A stretch of 64,000 nt of DNA from Streptosporangiaceae bacterium NEAU-GS5 (GTDB lineage: Bacteria > Actinomycetota > Actinomycetes > Streptosporangiales > Streptosporangiaceae), in assembly GCA_017592665.1 (NCBI GenBank), contig JAGFNW010000017.1, positions 124,001 to 188,000 on the forward strand, in the 5' to 3' direction. The translations under genes and the position numbers were made by a program. Below the pieces are notes generated by a model. The model was not told where the DNA came from. It saw nothing but the letters and a program-made list of their open reading frames with translations, and did not search any database. Positions 38,516-46,388 of the stretch are shown one piece after another (positions within the stretch are counted from its first letter, which is position 1; every line of letters starts with the position of its first letter).

Positions 38516-39886
38516 GTGAACTGGAACCAATCATCCCTTCGTACTCGCAGGACATTGGAGTTCTGCGCGGTGTCGGCGCTCGTGTTCATGACGCTCGGCG
38601 TGCTCTTCCTGCTTTACACGGGCAACAGGGACGCCGATGCCGCCCGGGCTCGTGTCACCGGGGCGTGGGACCGCGTGGTGCCCCTCATCAGGCAGGGCTA
38701 CCTCCCGCCTGTCCTACCGAGCGGCAAAGGCGTCGCGATCCAGGTCCTCGACAACCGTGGCCACGCGGTCGCGGCGACCGAGAACCTCACGGGCAAGCCG
38801 CCGATCGCCACCTTCCACGCGGCGAGCGAGAGCGTGCACGTCGAACGGGTGTTGTGCCCTCCGGCCGGGCTGACGGGCTGCATGACCGTCACCTCGTACA
38901 AGGTCTACCAGCCGGATGGGCCCTGGCTGCTCTACGTGGCGGTGCCCAAGGGCCCCTGGTATGGGAGCACCACCGGCCTCGTCCTGGCGATCGCCGTTCC
39001 CCTGCTGCTCACCGCGATGACCACGGCCGGGGCCTTTTACCTGGTCAACAGGGATATGAACGCGGTGGACGCGATCCGCACGAAGCTGGCGGAGATCAAC
39101 GCCTCGGCCCTCGACCGCCGGGTCCCGGTGGCCGGCGACGACCAGAAAGAGCTCAAGCTCCTTGCCGAAACGGTGAACTGCACCCTGAACCGCCTCGAGG
39201 ACGCCTACAAGCAACTGCGGCAGTTCACCTCGGACGCGTCCCACGATCTACGCAGTCCTCTTACGGCCATGCGGGCCCAGCTCGAGGAGGCGCTCCTGCA
39301 CCCGCCGGACGCCGACTGGCCGAAGATGACCACGGCGGTGCTCGCCGGAGTGGACCGGCTGCAGGCGATCGTGACCGACCTGCTGACCCTGGCCCGGCTG
39401 GACGCCCACGCCCCCCTCGCCCTCAGGCCGACCGATCTGGGCCGGCTGGTCGGCGCCGAGCTCGATCGCCGGACCTACCGGACGACGATCGTCAGGAGCC
39501 TGCAGCCGGACGTCATCATCAACTCCGACCGGCTGCGCATCACCCGGTTGCTGGTCAACCTGGTCGACAACGCCGAACGCCACGCCAATTCGCAGATCAC
39601 CGTCAGCGTACGGGCCGACGGGGAGACGGCGGTGCTGGAGGTCCTCGACGACGGCGCCGGAATCGACCCCGAGCACCGGGAGATCGTCTTCGACCGCTTC
39701 ACCCGGCTGACCGCCTCGCGCGACCGAGACGCGGGCGGGACCGGGCTGGGGCTGGCGATCGCGCGGGAGGTCGCGGAGGCCCATCACGGCACGCTGACCA
39801 TCCAGGACAGCGAGCGAGGCGCGCGCTTCGTGCTGCGCCTTGGCCTTTCCAGGGCTACCGATCAGGCCGTTCGCGCGCCTGACTGA
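38516..39886 (+). CDS. Sensor histidine kinase without an adjacent response regulator
   Basis: 456 residues from GTG 38516 (AAGG six bases upstream; an in-frame TTG lies at 38501). Two membrane segments (CAVSALVFMTLGVLFLLY and TTGLVLAIAVPLLLTAMTTAG) flank an extracellular sensor of about 100 residues with two cysteines. A HAMP-like region follows, then the dimerisation box SDASHDLRSPL with phosphoacceptor His243. The ATPase part has N-box LLVNLVDNAERHA, G1 DDGAGIDPEH and G2 GGTGLGLAIA. All boxes are intact. Its regulator partner must be elsewhere. Its 3' end overlaps the GH31 gene on the other strand by 32 bases. Confidence 0.92.
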   Translation: MNWNQSSLRTRRTLEFCAVSALVFMTLGVLFLLYTGNRDADAARARVTGAWDRVVPLIRQGYLPPVLPSGKGVAIQVLDNRGHAVAATENLTGKPPIATFHAASESVHVERVLCPPAGLTGCMTVTSYKVYQPDGPWLLYVAVPKGPWYGSTTGLVLAIAVPLLLTAMTTAGAFYLVNRDMNAVDAIRTKLAEINASALDRRVPVAGDDQKELKLLAETVNCTLNRLEDAYKQLRQFTSDASHDLRSPLTAMRAQLEEALLHPPDADWPKMTTAVLAGVDRLQAIVTDLLTLARLDAHAPLALRPTDLGRLVGAELDRRTYRTTIVRSLQPDVIINSDRLRITRLLVNLVDNAERHANSQITVSVRADGETAVLEVLDDGAGIDPEHREIVFDRFTRLTASRDRDAGGTGLGLAIAREVAEAHHGTLTIQDSERGARFVLRLGLSRATDQAVRAPD

Positions 39887-42068
39887 ACACGTGCGCGAGG
39901 CCCGGCCAGTCGGCGGCACGGCAGAGGACGGGCGGCCGGTCGATGGGGGCGGCGAGTGTGACCTCGCGGCCGCCCGCGACCGGGGACCCGGTCCACACGT
40001 CCACCCAGTCGCCTTCCGGCACGTAAGCGGCGACCTCCGCGACGCCGGGTTCGGTGACGGGGATCACCAGCAGCGCGTCGCCGAGCTTGTACTGCAGGGG
40101 ATGGCGCCATACGGCCGGATCGTCCGGGTGGTCGAAGAACAGCCCGCGCATGAGGGGCGGGCCGCCGCGCACGGCCTTGGCCGCCTCTTTGGCCAGGTAG
40201 GGCACGAGCCGCTCGCGCAGCAGCGCGAACTCCCGGAAAGTGGGGACGACCGACGGGTCTCCGGTGAGCTCGGCGACGTTCCACGGGGTCCGGTCGCGCG
40301 CCGGCGTCCGATGGTGGTTGAACTCCGAGTGGTACTGCATGATCGGCATGAAGGCGGCGGCGCCGGCCGCGCGCAGGTAGAGCTCGGCGGACGGGACGTC
40401 GCCGGAGAAGCCGGCGATGTCCCAGCCCCAGTAGACGATGCCGCAGGCCGACGCCGTGATTCCGGCCGTGATCGACGACCGGAACGCCTCCCACGTCGAG
40501 TCCTCATCGCCGGCCCAGAAGGCGCCGTGCGGCTGCGATCCGGCGAACCCGGCGCGGGAGAACGTCACGGGCGCCTTGCCGCAGGCACGCAGCAGGTCGC
40601 CGAAGGCGCGCGCGTAGTGCACCGGGAACAGCCCGTTGCCGTCGGCGCCGGTGCGGCCGTCGGCGTAGCGCAGGTCGTGACCCCAGGCGTGCTCGCCGCC
40701 GTCGGTCTTGAAACCGTCGATCCCGACCTCTTCGACCAGGTAGCGGCGCTTGGCCGTCCACCAGTCGCGGACCTCCTGGGACGACAGGTCGGGCATCAGG
40801 GCGAGCGGGAACCACCAGCCGCGGTTGCGATAGGGGCGGCCACCGGCCTCGCGCACGCCGTAGCCGCGCTCGGTCAGCTGCCGCGCGTCCACCGCGGCCT
40901 GATGGCGCGGGTGCGGGCGCGCCTTCTGCAGCGGGATCTGCCAGAGCAGCACCTTCACGTCGCGCTCGTGCAGCTCGGCGACCATGGCCTTCGGGTCGGG
41001 CCAGGGGCCGCCGGGCGGGAATGTGTAGTCGGCGTAGGCGTGCGGCTCCTCGGAGGCCTCGTATTCGGCGCCGCGGAACGCCGTGAACGTCGTCTCGTCG
41101 CTCCACGCCTCGATGACCAGGGCGCCGACCGGGATGCCGAGCTCGCGGTGGCGGTCCATCTCGGCCATGACGCGAGCCTCGGTGTTCCACTCGTTCCCGC
41201 TTGCCCACAGCCGGAACACCCACGACGGCAGCTCGGTGGGCCGCCCGACGTCGCCGAGGAAGGCCGACAGCACGTCGGCGGGCCGGTCGCCGTCGTAGAG
41301 CCGGAGCGTGAGGTCGGCGGAGGTCGACTCGGCCTCGACCTGGATCGCGCCGTCGATGGCGTACCAGGTGCGGGCCGAGGTCACGACGTGAAAGCCCCAC
41401 GGGCGCGCCCCGCCCACGACCATCGCGTACGGCATCGGCAGGTATGTCCTGCCGTGGGCGCCCTGTGACTTGTACTGCTCGAAGACGACCGCGTCGAGGC
41501 CGCGCCCGCGCTGGTCGACGGCGTCGAACCGCTCGCCGAATCCCACCACGTGCTCGTCCGGCGTCAGGGCGAGGGCGAAGCGCACCCTGAAGGCTCCGTC
41601 GGCGTCGGCGAGCCACCGGACGCTGCCCGGGACGACCCGATCGGCGCCCTCGACCGTCAGTTTCCCGCCCTCGGCGACCCACCGCCCGGCCGTGACCTCG
41701 AACCATTTCGTCGTACGGCGCACGCCACCGGCCGTGACCGAGTGGAAGCGATAGCCGTACCGCTCTCCGAATCGGAGCGGGGGCGAGACGGCCGACCAGG
41801 AGCCGGCGGCGGCCCGCCCGGCGCGGGCCTGCGCCGCCGCGAGATGCCCGCCGCCGGACTGCCCCGCGCCGCCTTCCTGGACGGCCCGGGTGAGCGGGAG
41901 CCGCACCGTCTCCCCACCGGAGGTCCATTCGCAGACGACCGAGACGACGTTGGGCGAGGCACGGACCCGCAGCTCCACCGCCTCCCCGTCGAGGGGCCGG
42001 GCGGGGACCCGCTGATCTTCACTGGTCGCGTACGGATGCCCGGAGCCGAAGGGGCGATGCCGGATCAC
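39855..42068 (-). CDS. Glycoside hydrolase family 31 alpha-glucosidase/alpha-xylosidase
   Basis: 737 residues from GTG 42068, which overlaps the upstream stop (GTGA); the longer frame upstream lies inside the neighbour. Clan GH-D barrel: the nucleophile is Asp456 in GFKTDGGE and the acid/base is probably Asp521 in WAGDEDSTW. FGERFD and GFGERF belong to the N-terminal galactose-mutarotase-like domain. No signal peptide, so it acts on imported sugars. The gene is last in the ROK-controlled operon after the GH15-like enzyme, which fits breakdown of alpha-glucosides, isomalto-oligosaccharides or xyloglucan fragments. Specificity not resolved. Confidence 0.92.
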   Translation of the reverse strand: MIRHRPFGSGHPYATSEDQRVPARPLDGEAVELRVRASPNVVSVVCEWTSGGETVRLPLTRAVQEGGAGQSGGGHLAAAQARAGRAAAGSWSAVSPPLRFGERYGYRFHSVTAGGVRRTTKWFEVTAGRWVAEGGKLTVEGADRVVPGSVRWLADADGAFRVRFALALTPDEHVVGFGERFDAVDQRGRGLDAVVFEQYKSQGAHGRTYLPMPYAMVVGGARPWGFHVVTSARTWYAIDGAIQVEAESTSADLTLRLYDGDRPADVLSAFLGDVGRPTELPSWVFRLWASGNEWNTEARVMAEMDRHRELGIPVGALVIEAWSDETTFTAFRGAEYEASEEPHAYADYTFPPGGPWPDPKAMVAELHERDVKVLLWQIPLQKARPHPRHQAAVDARQLTERGYGVREAGGRPYRNRGWWFPLALMPDLSSQEVRDWWTAKRRYLVEEVGIDGFKTDGGEHAWGHDLRYADGRTGADGNGLFPVHYARAFGDLLRACGKAPVTFSRAGFAGSQPHGAFWAGDEDSTWEAFRSSITAGITASACGIVYWGWDIAGFSGDVPSAELYLRAAGAAAFMPIMQYHSEFNHHRTPARDRTPWNVAELTGDPSVVPTFREFALLRERLVPYLAKEAAKAVRGGPPLMRGLFFDHPDDPAVWRHPLQYKLGDALLVIPVTEPGVAEVAAYVPEGDWVDVWTGSPVAGGREVTLAAPIDRPPVLCRAADWPGLAHVFSQARERPDR

Positions 42069-43198
42069 GCGGTCACCCCCAACTCGTCGGCGAGGATCAG
42101 ATACATACCGTGGGACCAGAGCAGAGGTGTGGCCACACTCCCCCACCGCCCCACCCACTCCTGGTAACGCTCCGGGGCCAGCAGCGCCCCGGAAACCTGC
42201 TCGGGCAGTTCGCCCTGTTCGGTGGCCTGGGCGGCCATCCACTCGAGGTAACGCAGGGCCGCCTCCGGCCGCCCGGCCCGGGCGTGGTTCCAGCCGAGGA
42301 ACCCCGACAGCAGGATCCACCGGCCCCCGCCGTAGAAGGTGTCGGCGAGGTAGCGGTGCACGCCGCCGTCCACCGCGAGCTGCCGCTCCACCTCGGCGAC
42401 CGTGACCGCGGCGACCCGGTGCCCGGCCGGATAGAGCCCGAACGGCGTCACGCAGGCCAGCAGGCTGCCGTCGACCGCGTCGCTGCCCAGCCATTTGCGA
42501 AGATGACCGGCGTCCGCGACGCCCTCGGCCGTGATGAGAGCCTCGATGCCCTCGATCGCCGCCGTCACCGCCTCCGACGTGGCCCGATCCAGCACGCCGA
42601 GGTCGCGGGCGGCCCGCAGCCCGGCGTGGATGGCGCCCAGCGTGGCCACGTGCCGCTGGTCGACGTGCTCCTCCCACCAGTCGTAGCAGGGCTGGTCCCA
42701 GAAGGCGGCCAGGTAGCGCGCCGCGACGCGCACGCCGTCGGCGAGGCCTTCGACGTGGGTGCCGTGCCGGAGCACGTGCTGCCCGGCCGCCCACAGCCAC
42801 GTGCCGTAGCCGTCGAGCTGGTGGTCCCACCACTCGTCGGCGCCGACGCCTCCGTCGAGCGTGAAGCGGGTCGGCAGCATCTCGGCGACCGGCACGGCCT
42901 GGCCGCGCCCGGCCCGCGCGACCAGGGATTCCACCTGGCGCGCGCGGGCCGTGACGACCCGGGCGCACCAGGCGTGGAACGCCGTGGCAGAGGCGATCGC
43001 GGACGTGATCTGCGCGTGGCGGCTCATCCCTTCCGCGATGAACGCGCCGTCGCGCAGCCACGAATACCCGCGATAGGCGGAAAAATCAGGACTCGCCGGG
43101 TAGGCCCCCGAGGGCGACTGATGCGTCGTGATCACTTCGACGCTCCGTGACACGAGCCTGGCGAGATCGGCCCGGGTCAGGTCGCTTCCTACACTCAC
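42065..43198 (-). CDS. GH15-like (alpha/alpha)6 glycoside hydrolase
   Basis: 377 residues from GTG 43198, with AGGGA just upstream. SAYRGYSWLRDGAFIAEGM resembles the YxWxRDxA motif of GH15/GH65-type glucoamylases, and LSGFLGWNHARAGRPEAALRYLEWM is typical of the helical barrel. No signal peptide. The enzyme is shorter than classical glucoamylases and lacks their N-terminal beta domain. It is translationally coupled to the GH31 gene. Cytoplasmic hydrolysis of an imported glucan oligomer is the likely job. Confidence 0.75.
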   Translation of the reverse strand: MSVGSDLTRADLARLVSRSVEVITTHQSPSGAYPASPDFSAYRGYSWLRDGAFIAEGMSRHAQITSAIASATAFHAWCARVVTARARQVESLVARAGRGQAVPVAEMLPTRFTLDGGVGADEWWDHQLDGYGTWLWAAGQHVLRHGTHVEGLADGVRVAARYLAAFWDQPCYDWWEEHVDQRHVATLGAIHAGLRAARDLGVLDRATSEAVTAAIEGIEALITAEGVADAGHLRKWLGSDAVDGSLLACVTPFGLYPAGHRVAAVTVAEVERQLAVDGGVHRYLADTFYGGGRWILLSGFLGWNHARAGRPEAALRYLEWMAAQATEQGELPEQVSGALLAPERYQEWVGRWGSVATPLLWSHGMYLILADELGVTA

Positions 43199-43218
43199 TG
43201 TCGTCCCTAGTTCAGGTT

Positions 43219-44499
43219 TCAGCCCAGCAGCCCGTCGACCTTGTCGGCCGCCGTCTTCAGCGCCTCCTCGACCGTGACCCGCCCGGCCGCGGCGTTGGAC
43301 AGGGCCTCGGTCACCGCGTCCTGCATCTCCTGCTGGCGTACGATCACCGGCGGCAGCGCGATGGCGTTGAGCGAGTCGAAGACGGCCTGGCGGTTGGCGG
43401 GCTTGGGGTCCTTGAGGTAGCCGGCGAGCACGGCCTGGTCGGAGACCGGCGGCAGCTCCCAGGAGGAGGCGATCCGGGTCTGCGCGGCCACGCTCGAGGA
43501 GGTCAGGAAGCGGGCCCAGGCCCCGGCCTCCTTCGGGTGCTTGGTGGCGGCGGCCGCGGCGACCGAGTTGTGGAAGACGGCGCTGGCCTTGGCCGAGTCG
43601 CCCGGCTCGACGACGACGTCCCAGTTGAACGGCACGTCCTTCAGACCGGCGAACTGCCAGATGCCGTTGTGCCACATGGCCAGCTTGCCGGACTTGAACA
43701 GGTTGGTGTCGTAGTCGGCCGTGCCGCCGATCTGCGCCTCCGTCGGCATGGTCTTGCCGACCTTGCCGACCAGCCACGTGGCGGCCTTCACCCCGGCGGG
43801 GCTGTTGAAGGTGGTCTTCGAGCCGTCGGGCGCCATGAACTCGCCGCCGGCCTGCTTGAGCGCCTTGTAGAACTCGAAGAACGTGACCGGCTGGAAGTCG
43901 CCGAACACGCCCTTCTTCTTGTCGGTCAGCTTGGCCGCGGCGGCCTGCTCCTCGGCCCAGGTCCAGTCGGCGGTCGGCTCGGCCACTCCGGCCTTGGCGA
44001 ACAGGTCCTTGTTGTAGAGCAGGACGACCGTGGAGAACGACTCGGGCAGCGCGTACTGCTTGCCGTCGTGCTTGAACGCGGCCAGCGACTCGGCGGCGTA
44101 GGCGGCGTCGTCGTCCCCGTCGCCGCGTACGGTGCCGAGGTCGAGCAGCGACCCGGCGCTCGCGTAGGTGACGAAGTTCTCGTAGTTGAGCTCGAAGGTG
44201 TCGGCCGCCGTGCCGCCCGCGATGCTGGTCTGGAGCTTGGTGAAGTACTGGTCGTACGGGGCCGTCTCGACCACCACGTCGACCGACGGGTTGGCCTTCT
44301 CGAAGGCGGCGACGATCGTGTCCAGGTCTTTCACGTGGTCGGGGGCGGCGGAGAAGGTGAAGTAACGCACCGTCACCTTGCCGCCCGGCGTGCTCTCGGC
44401 GCCCTTGGTGGCCGAGCCCTGCGAGCAGGCGGCGGCCAGCAGCCCCGCGACGAGGGCCACCGCTGCCGTTTTCACCGTGTTCTTCATGGGGTGCTGCAT
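43219..44499 (-). CDS. Extracellular sugar-binding lipoprotein of ABC importer
   Basis: 426 residues. Signal peptide VKTAAVALVAGLLAAAC with lipobox LAAAC puts the lipid on Cys25. ATG 44499 is the first start; a second Met follows four codons later. The mature part has the typical two-lobe family 1 binding protein pattern, for example FEKANPSVDVVVETAPYDQYFTK. It lies 13 bases downstream of the MalG-type permease and 20 bases before the GH15-like gene. Confidence 0.92.
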   Translation of the reverse strand: MQHPMKNTVKTAAVALVAGLLAAACSQGSATKGAESTPGGKVTVRYFTFSAAPDHVKDLDTIVAAFEKANPSVDVVVETAPYDQYFTKLQTSIAGGTAADTFELNYENFVTYASAGSLLDLGTVRGDGDDDAAYAAESLAAFKHDGKQYALPESFSTVVLLYNKDLFAKAGVAEPTADWTWAEEQAAAAKLTDKKKGVFGDFQPVTFFEFYKALKQAGGEFMAPDGSKTTFNSPAGVKAATWLVGKVGKTMPTEAQIGGTADYDTNLFKSGKLAMWHNGIWQFAGLKDVPFNWDVVVEPGDSAKASAVFHNSVAAAAATKHPKEAGAWARFLTSSSVAAQTRIASSWELPPVSDQAVLAGYLKDPKPANRQAVFDSLNAIALPPVIVRQQEMQDAVTEALSNAAAGRVTVEEALKTAADKVDGLLG

Positions 44500-44512
44500 G
44501 GGGGGTACTTCC

Positions 44513-45319
44513 TTACTTGAGGCCAGACTGGGCGACGCTGGCGATGACGTGCTTTTGCGCGAAGAGATAGAGGACGAGGATCGGGACGACGCTGACGACG
44601 GATCCGGCCATGACGACGTTCCACTGCGTGGTGAACTGGCCGTGGAGCGAGGCGAGGCCGAGGGGGATGGTCATGAACTCGGGCGAGCGGATGATGATCA
44701 GCGGCCAGAGGTAGCTGTTCCAGCTGGCCATGAAGCCGAAGACGGCGAACGTGGCGAGGGCGGGGCGGATCAGCGGGATGATCACCGAGACGAAGACGCG
44801 CAGGTGGCCCGCGCCGTCGATGACGGCCGCCTCGTCGAACTCCTTCGGCACCTGGGCGACCGCCTGGCGCAGCAGGAACACCCCGAAGGCCGACGCGATG
44901 GAGGGGGCGAGGAGCGCGAAGTAGGTGTCGATCAGGTTGAGCGCGCGCATCTCGATGAACAGCGGCACGACCAGGACCTGCAGCGGAACCATGAGCGTGG
45001 CCAGATAGACGGCGAACAGCACGCTCCGGCCGGGGAACGGCAGCCGGGCGAAGGCGTACGCGGCCATGGCGCTGGTCACCAGCTGGAGCAGGGTCGAGAC
45101 CACGCCGATCCAGAGGCTGTTGACCAGGATCCGCCAGAACGGGAGGGTCTCAAGCAGCCGGCGGTAGGCGTCCAGCCCGGCGTTGTCGGGGGTGAAGTCG
45201 GGCGGCGTGGCGAGGACGGCGCCGTCCGGGGTGATCGAGGTGACCACGGCCCAGGCGAAGGGGAACAGCATCATCAGCGCCCCGGCGACCACAACGGCGT
45301 AACGCAGTGCCTTACCCAT
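44513..45319 (-). CDS. Carbohydrate ABC transporter permease, MalG type
   Basis: 268 residues, about six membrane segments starting with AVVVAGALMMLFPFAWAV. The ATPase coupling loop is EAAVIDGAGHLRVFVSVIIP. The start overlaps the other permease by 8 bases. Part of the same CUT1 importer. As in the left locus no ATPase gene is present. Confidence 0.93.
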   Translation of the reverse strand: MGKALRYAVVVAGALMMLFPFAWAVVTSITPDGAVLATPPDFTPDNAGLDAYRRLLETLPFWRILVNSLWIGVVSTLLQLVTSAMAAYAFARLPFPGRSVLFAVYLATLMVPLQVLVVPLFIEMRALNLIDTYFALLAPSIASAFGVFLLRQAVAQVPKEFDEAAVIDGAGHLRVFVSVIIPLIRPALATFAVFGFMASWNSYLWPLIIIRSPEFMTIPLGLASLHGQFTTQWNVVMAGSVVSVVPILVLYLFAQKHVIASVAQSGLK

Positions 45320-46385
45320 AGTTCACCCACCTGCGCTGGGCCCTGACCTGGACCAGGGTCACGATCAGGACCACGGCGAACAGCAGCCACGACAGGGCGG
45401 AGGCGGCGCCGGCCCGGCCGTAGCGGAAGGTGAGGTTGTAGATCAGCTCCACGACGGACTGGGTGGCGCCGGCGGGACCGCCGCCGGTCATGACGTGGAT
45501 CTGGTCGAAGACCTGGAAGCCGTTGATCAGCGAGATGACCACGACGAAGAACGTCGACGGCGACAGCAACGGCAGCGTGATGTGCCGGAACCGCTGCCAG
45601 GCACCCGCGCCGTCGACCGTGGCCGCCTCGTGGAACTCCTTGGGGATGGCCTGCAGCCCCGCCAGCAGGATGATCATGACGAAGCCGAGGTCCTTCCAGG
45701 CCGAGGCGAGGATGATCGACGGCATGGCCCAGTCGGGGTCGGTCCACCAGCCGGGGCCGTCGACGCCGGCCAGGCCGAGCGCCCAGTCGACCACCCCGGA
45801 GGCCGGGTTCAGCAGCCACTTCCACATCAGCGCGACGACCACCCAGCTGGTGATCACCGGCAGGAAGTAGATGGCGCGGAACAGGTCGCGCCCGGCCATG
45901 GCCCGGTTGAGCAGCAGCGCGAGACCAAGGCCGCCGCAGTAGACGAGCGGCAGGTAGCCGGCGATGAAGTAGAGGGTGTGCCCGAACGCGGCCCTGGTCT
46001 CGGGGGCGGCCAGCAGTTCGGAGTAGTTGCCGAGGCCGATCCAGCGCATCGGGGTGATCAGGTTCCACTCGTGCAGACTGGCCCAGAGCGATCCGACCAT
46101 GGGGATCAGCGTGTAGAGGGTCAGCGGGATCGCGCTCGGCAGCAGGAAGAACGCGACGGTTCCGGCGTAGCGCAGCCGCTTCCGCTTGTGGGCGGGACGA
46201 GTGGGGGGCGCCGTGACCTCGCGCTCGGCCAGCGCGACGGCACCCGCCGATCGCCCGCTTCGCCCGGGGACGGCCTCCGCCGATCGTCCGCTTCGCCCGG
46301 AGACGGCCTCCGCCGATCGCGCGCCCGGCCCGCTCATGGGCCCGCTCATAGGGTCGCTTGTGGGGTCGCTCATGGGGTCGCTCAT
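45312..46385 (-). CDS. Carbohydrate ABC transporter permease, MalF type, with repetitive N-terminus
   Basis: 357 residues when read from ATG 46385, which overlaps the ROK stop (ATGA). The first ~70 residues are low complexity: five MSDP/MSGP-type tetrapeptides, then 11-residue repeats built on RSGRSAEAV, encoded by tandem DNA repeats. The first membrane segment begins near residue 73 (YAGTVAFFLLPSAIPLTLY). The EAA-type loop is EAATVDGAGAWQRFRHITLP. Several in-frame ATGs occur within the repeats, so the true start could be later. The cytoplasmic tail is probably dispensable for transport. Confidence 0.9.
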   Translation of the reverse strand: MSDPMSDPTSDPMSGPMSGPGARSAEAVSGRSGRSAEAVPGRSGRSAGAVALAEREVTAPPTRPAHKRKRLRYAGTVAFFLLPSAIPLTLYTLIPMVGSLWASLHEWNLITPMRWIGLGNYSELLAAPETRAAFGHTLYFIAGYLPLVYCGGLGLALLLNRAMAGRDLFRAIYFLPVITSWVVVALMWKWLLNPASGVVDWALGLAGVDGPGWWTDPDWAMPSIILASAWKDLGFVMIILLAGLQAIPKEFHEAATVDGAGAWQRFRHITLPLLSPSTFFVVVISLINGFQVFDQIHVMTGGGPAGATQSVVELIYNLTFRYGRAGAASALSWLLFAVVLIVTLVQVRAQRRWVNYG

Positions 46386-46388
46386 GGG
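46244..46388. repeat. Two adjacent tandem-repeat blocks in the MalF-type permease 5' end
   Basis: Block A has a 33-base period: units begin at 46244, 46277 and 46310, each starting with CCGCCGATCG. Block B has a 12-base period: five units from 46329 to 46388, consensus GTCGCTCATGGG. Both periods are multiples of three, so the frame is kept. They encode the repetitive N-terminus of the permease and reach into the ROK stop region. Confidence 0.85.

Noticed and set aside
39855-43061. A 1068-codon frame suggesting a very large GH31 fusion
   Set aside because: The first 330 codons are antiparallel-frame sequence inside the GH15-like gene; the GTG at 42068 with a GTGA overlap gives a normal GH31 length.
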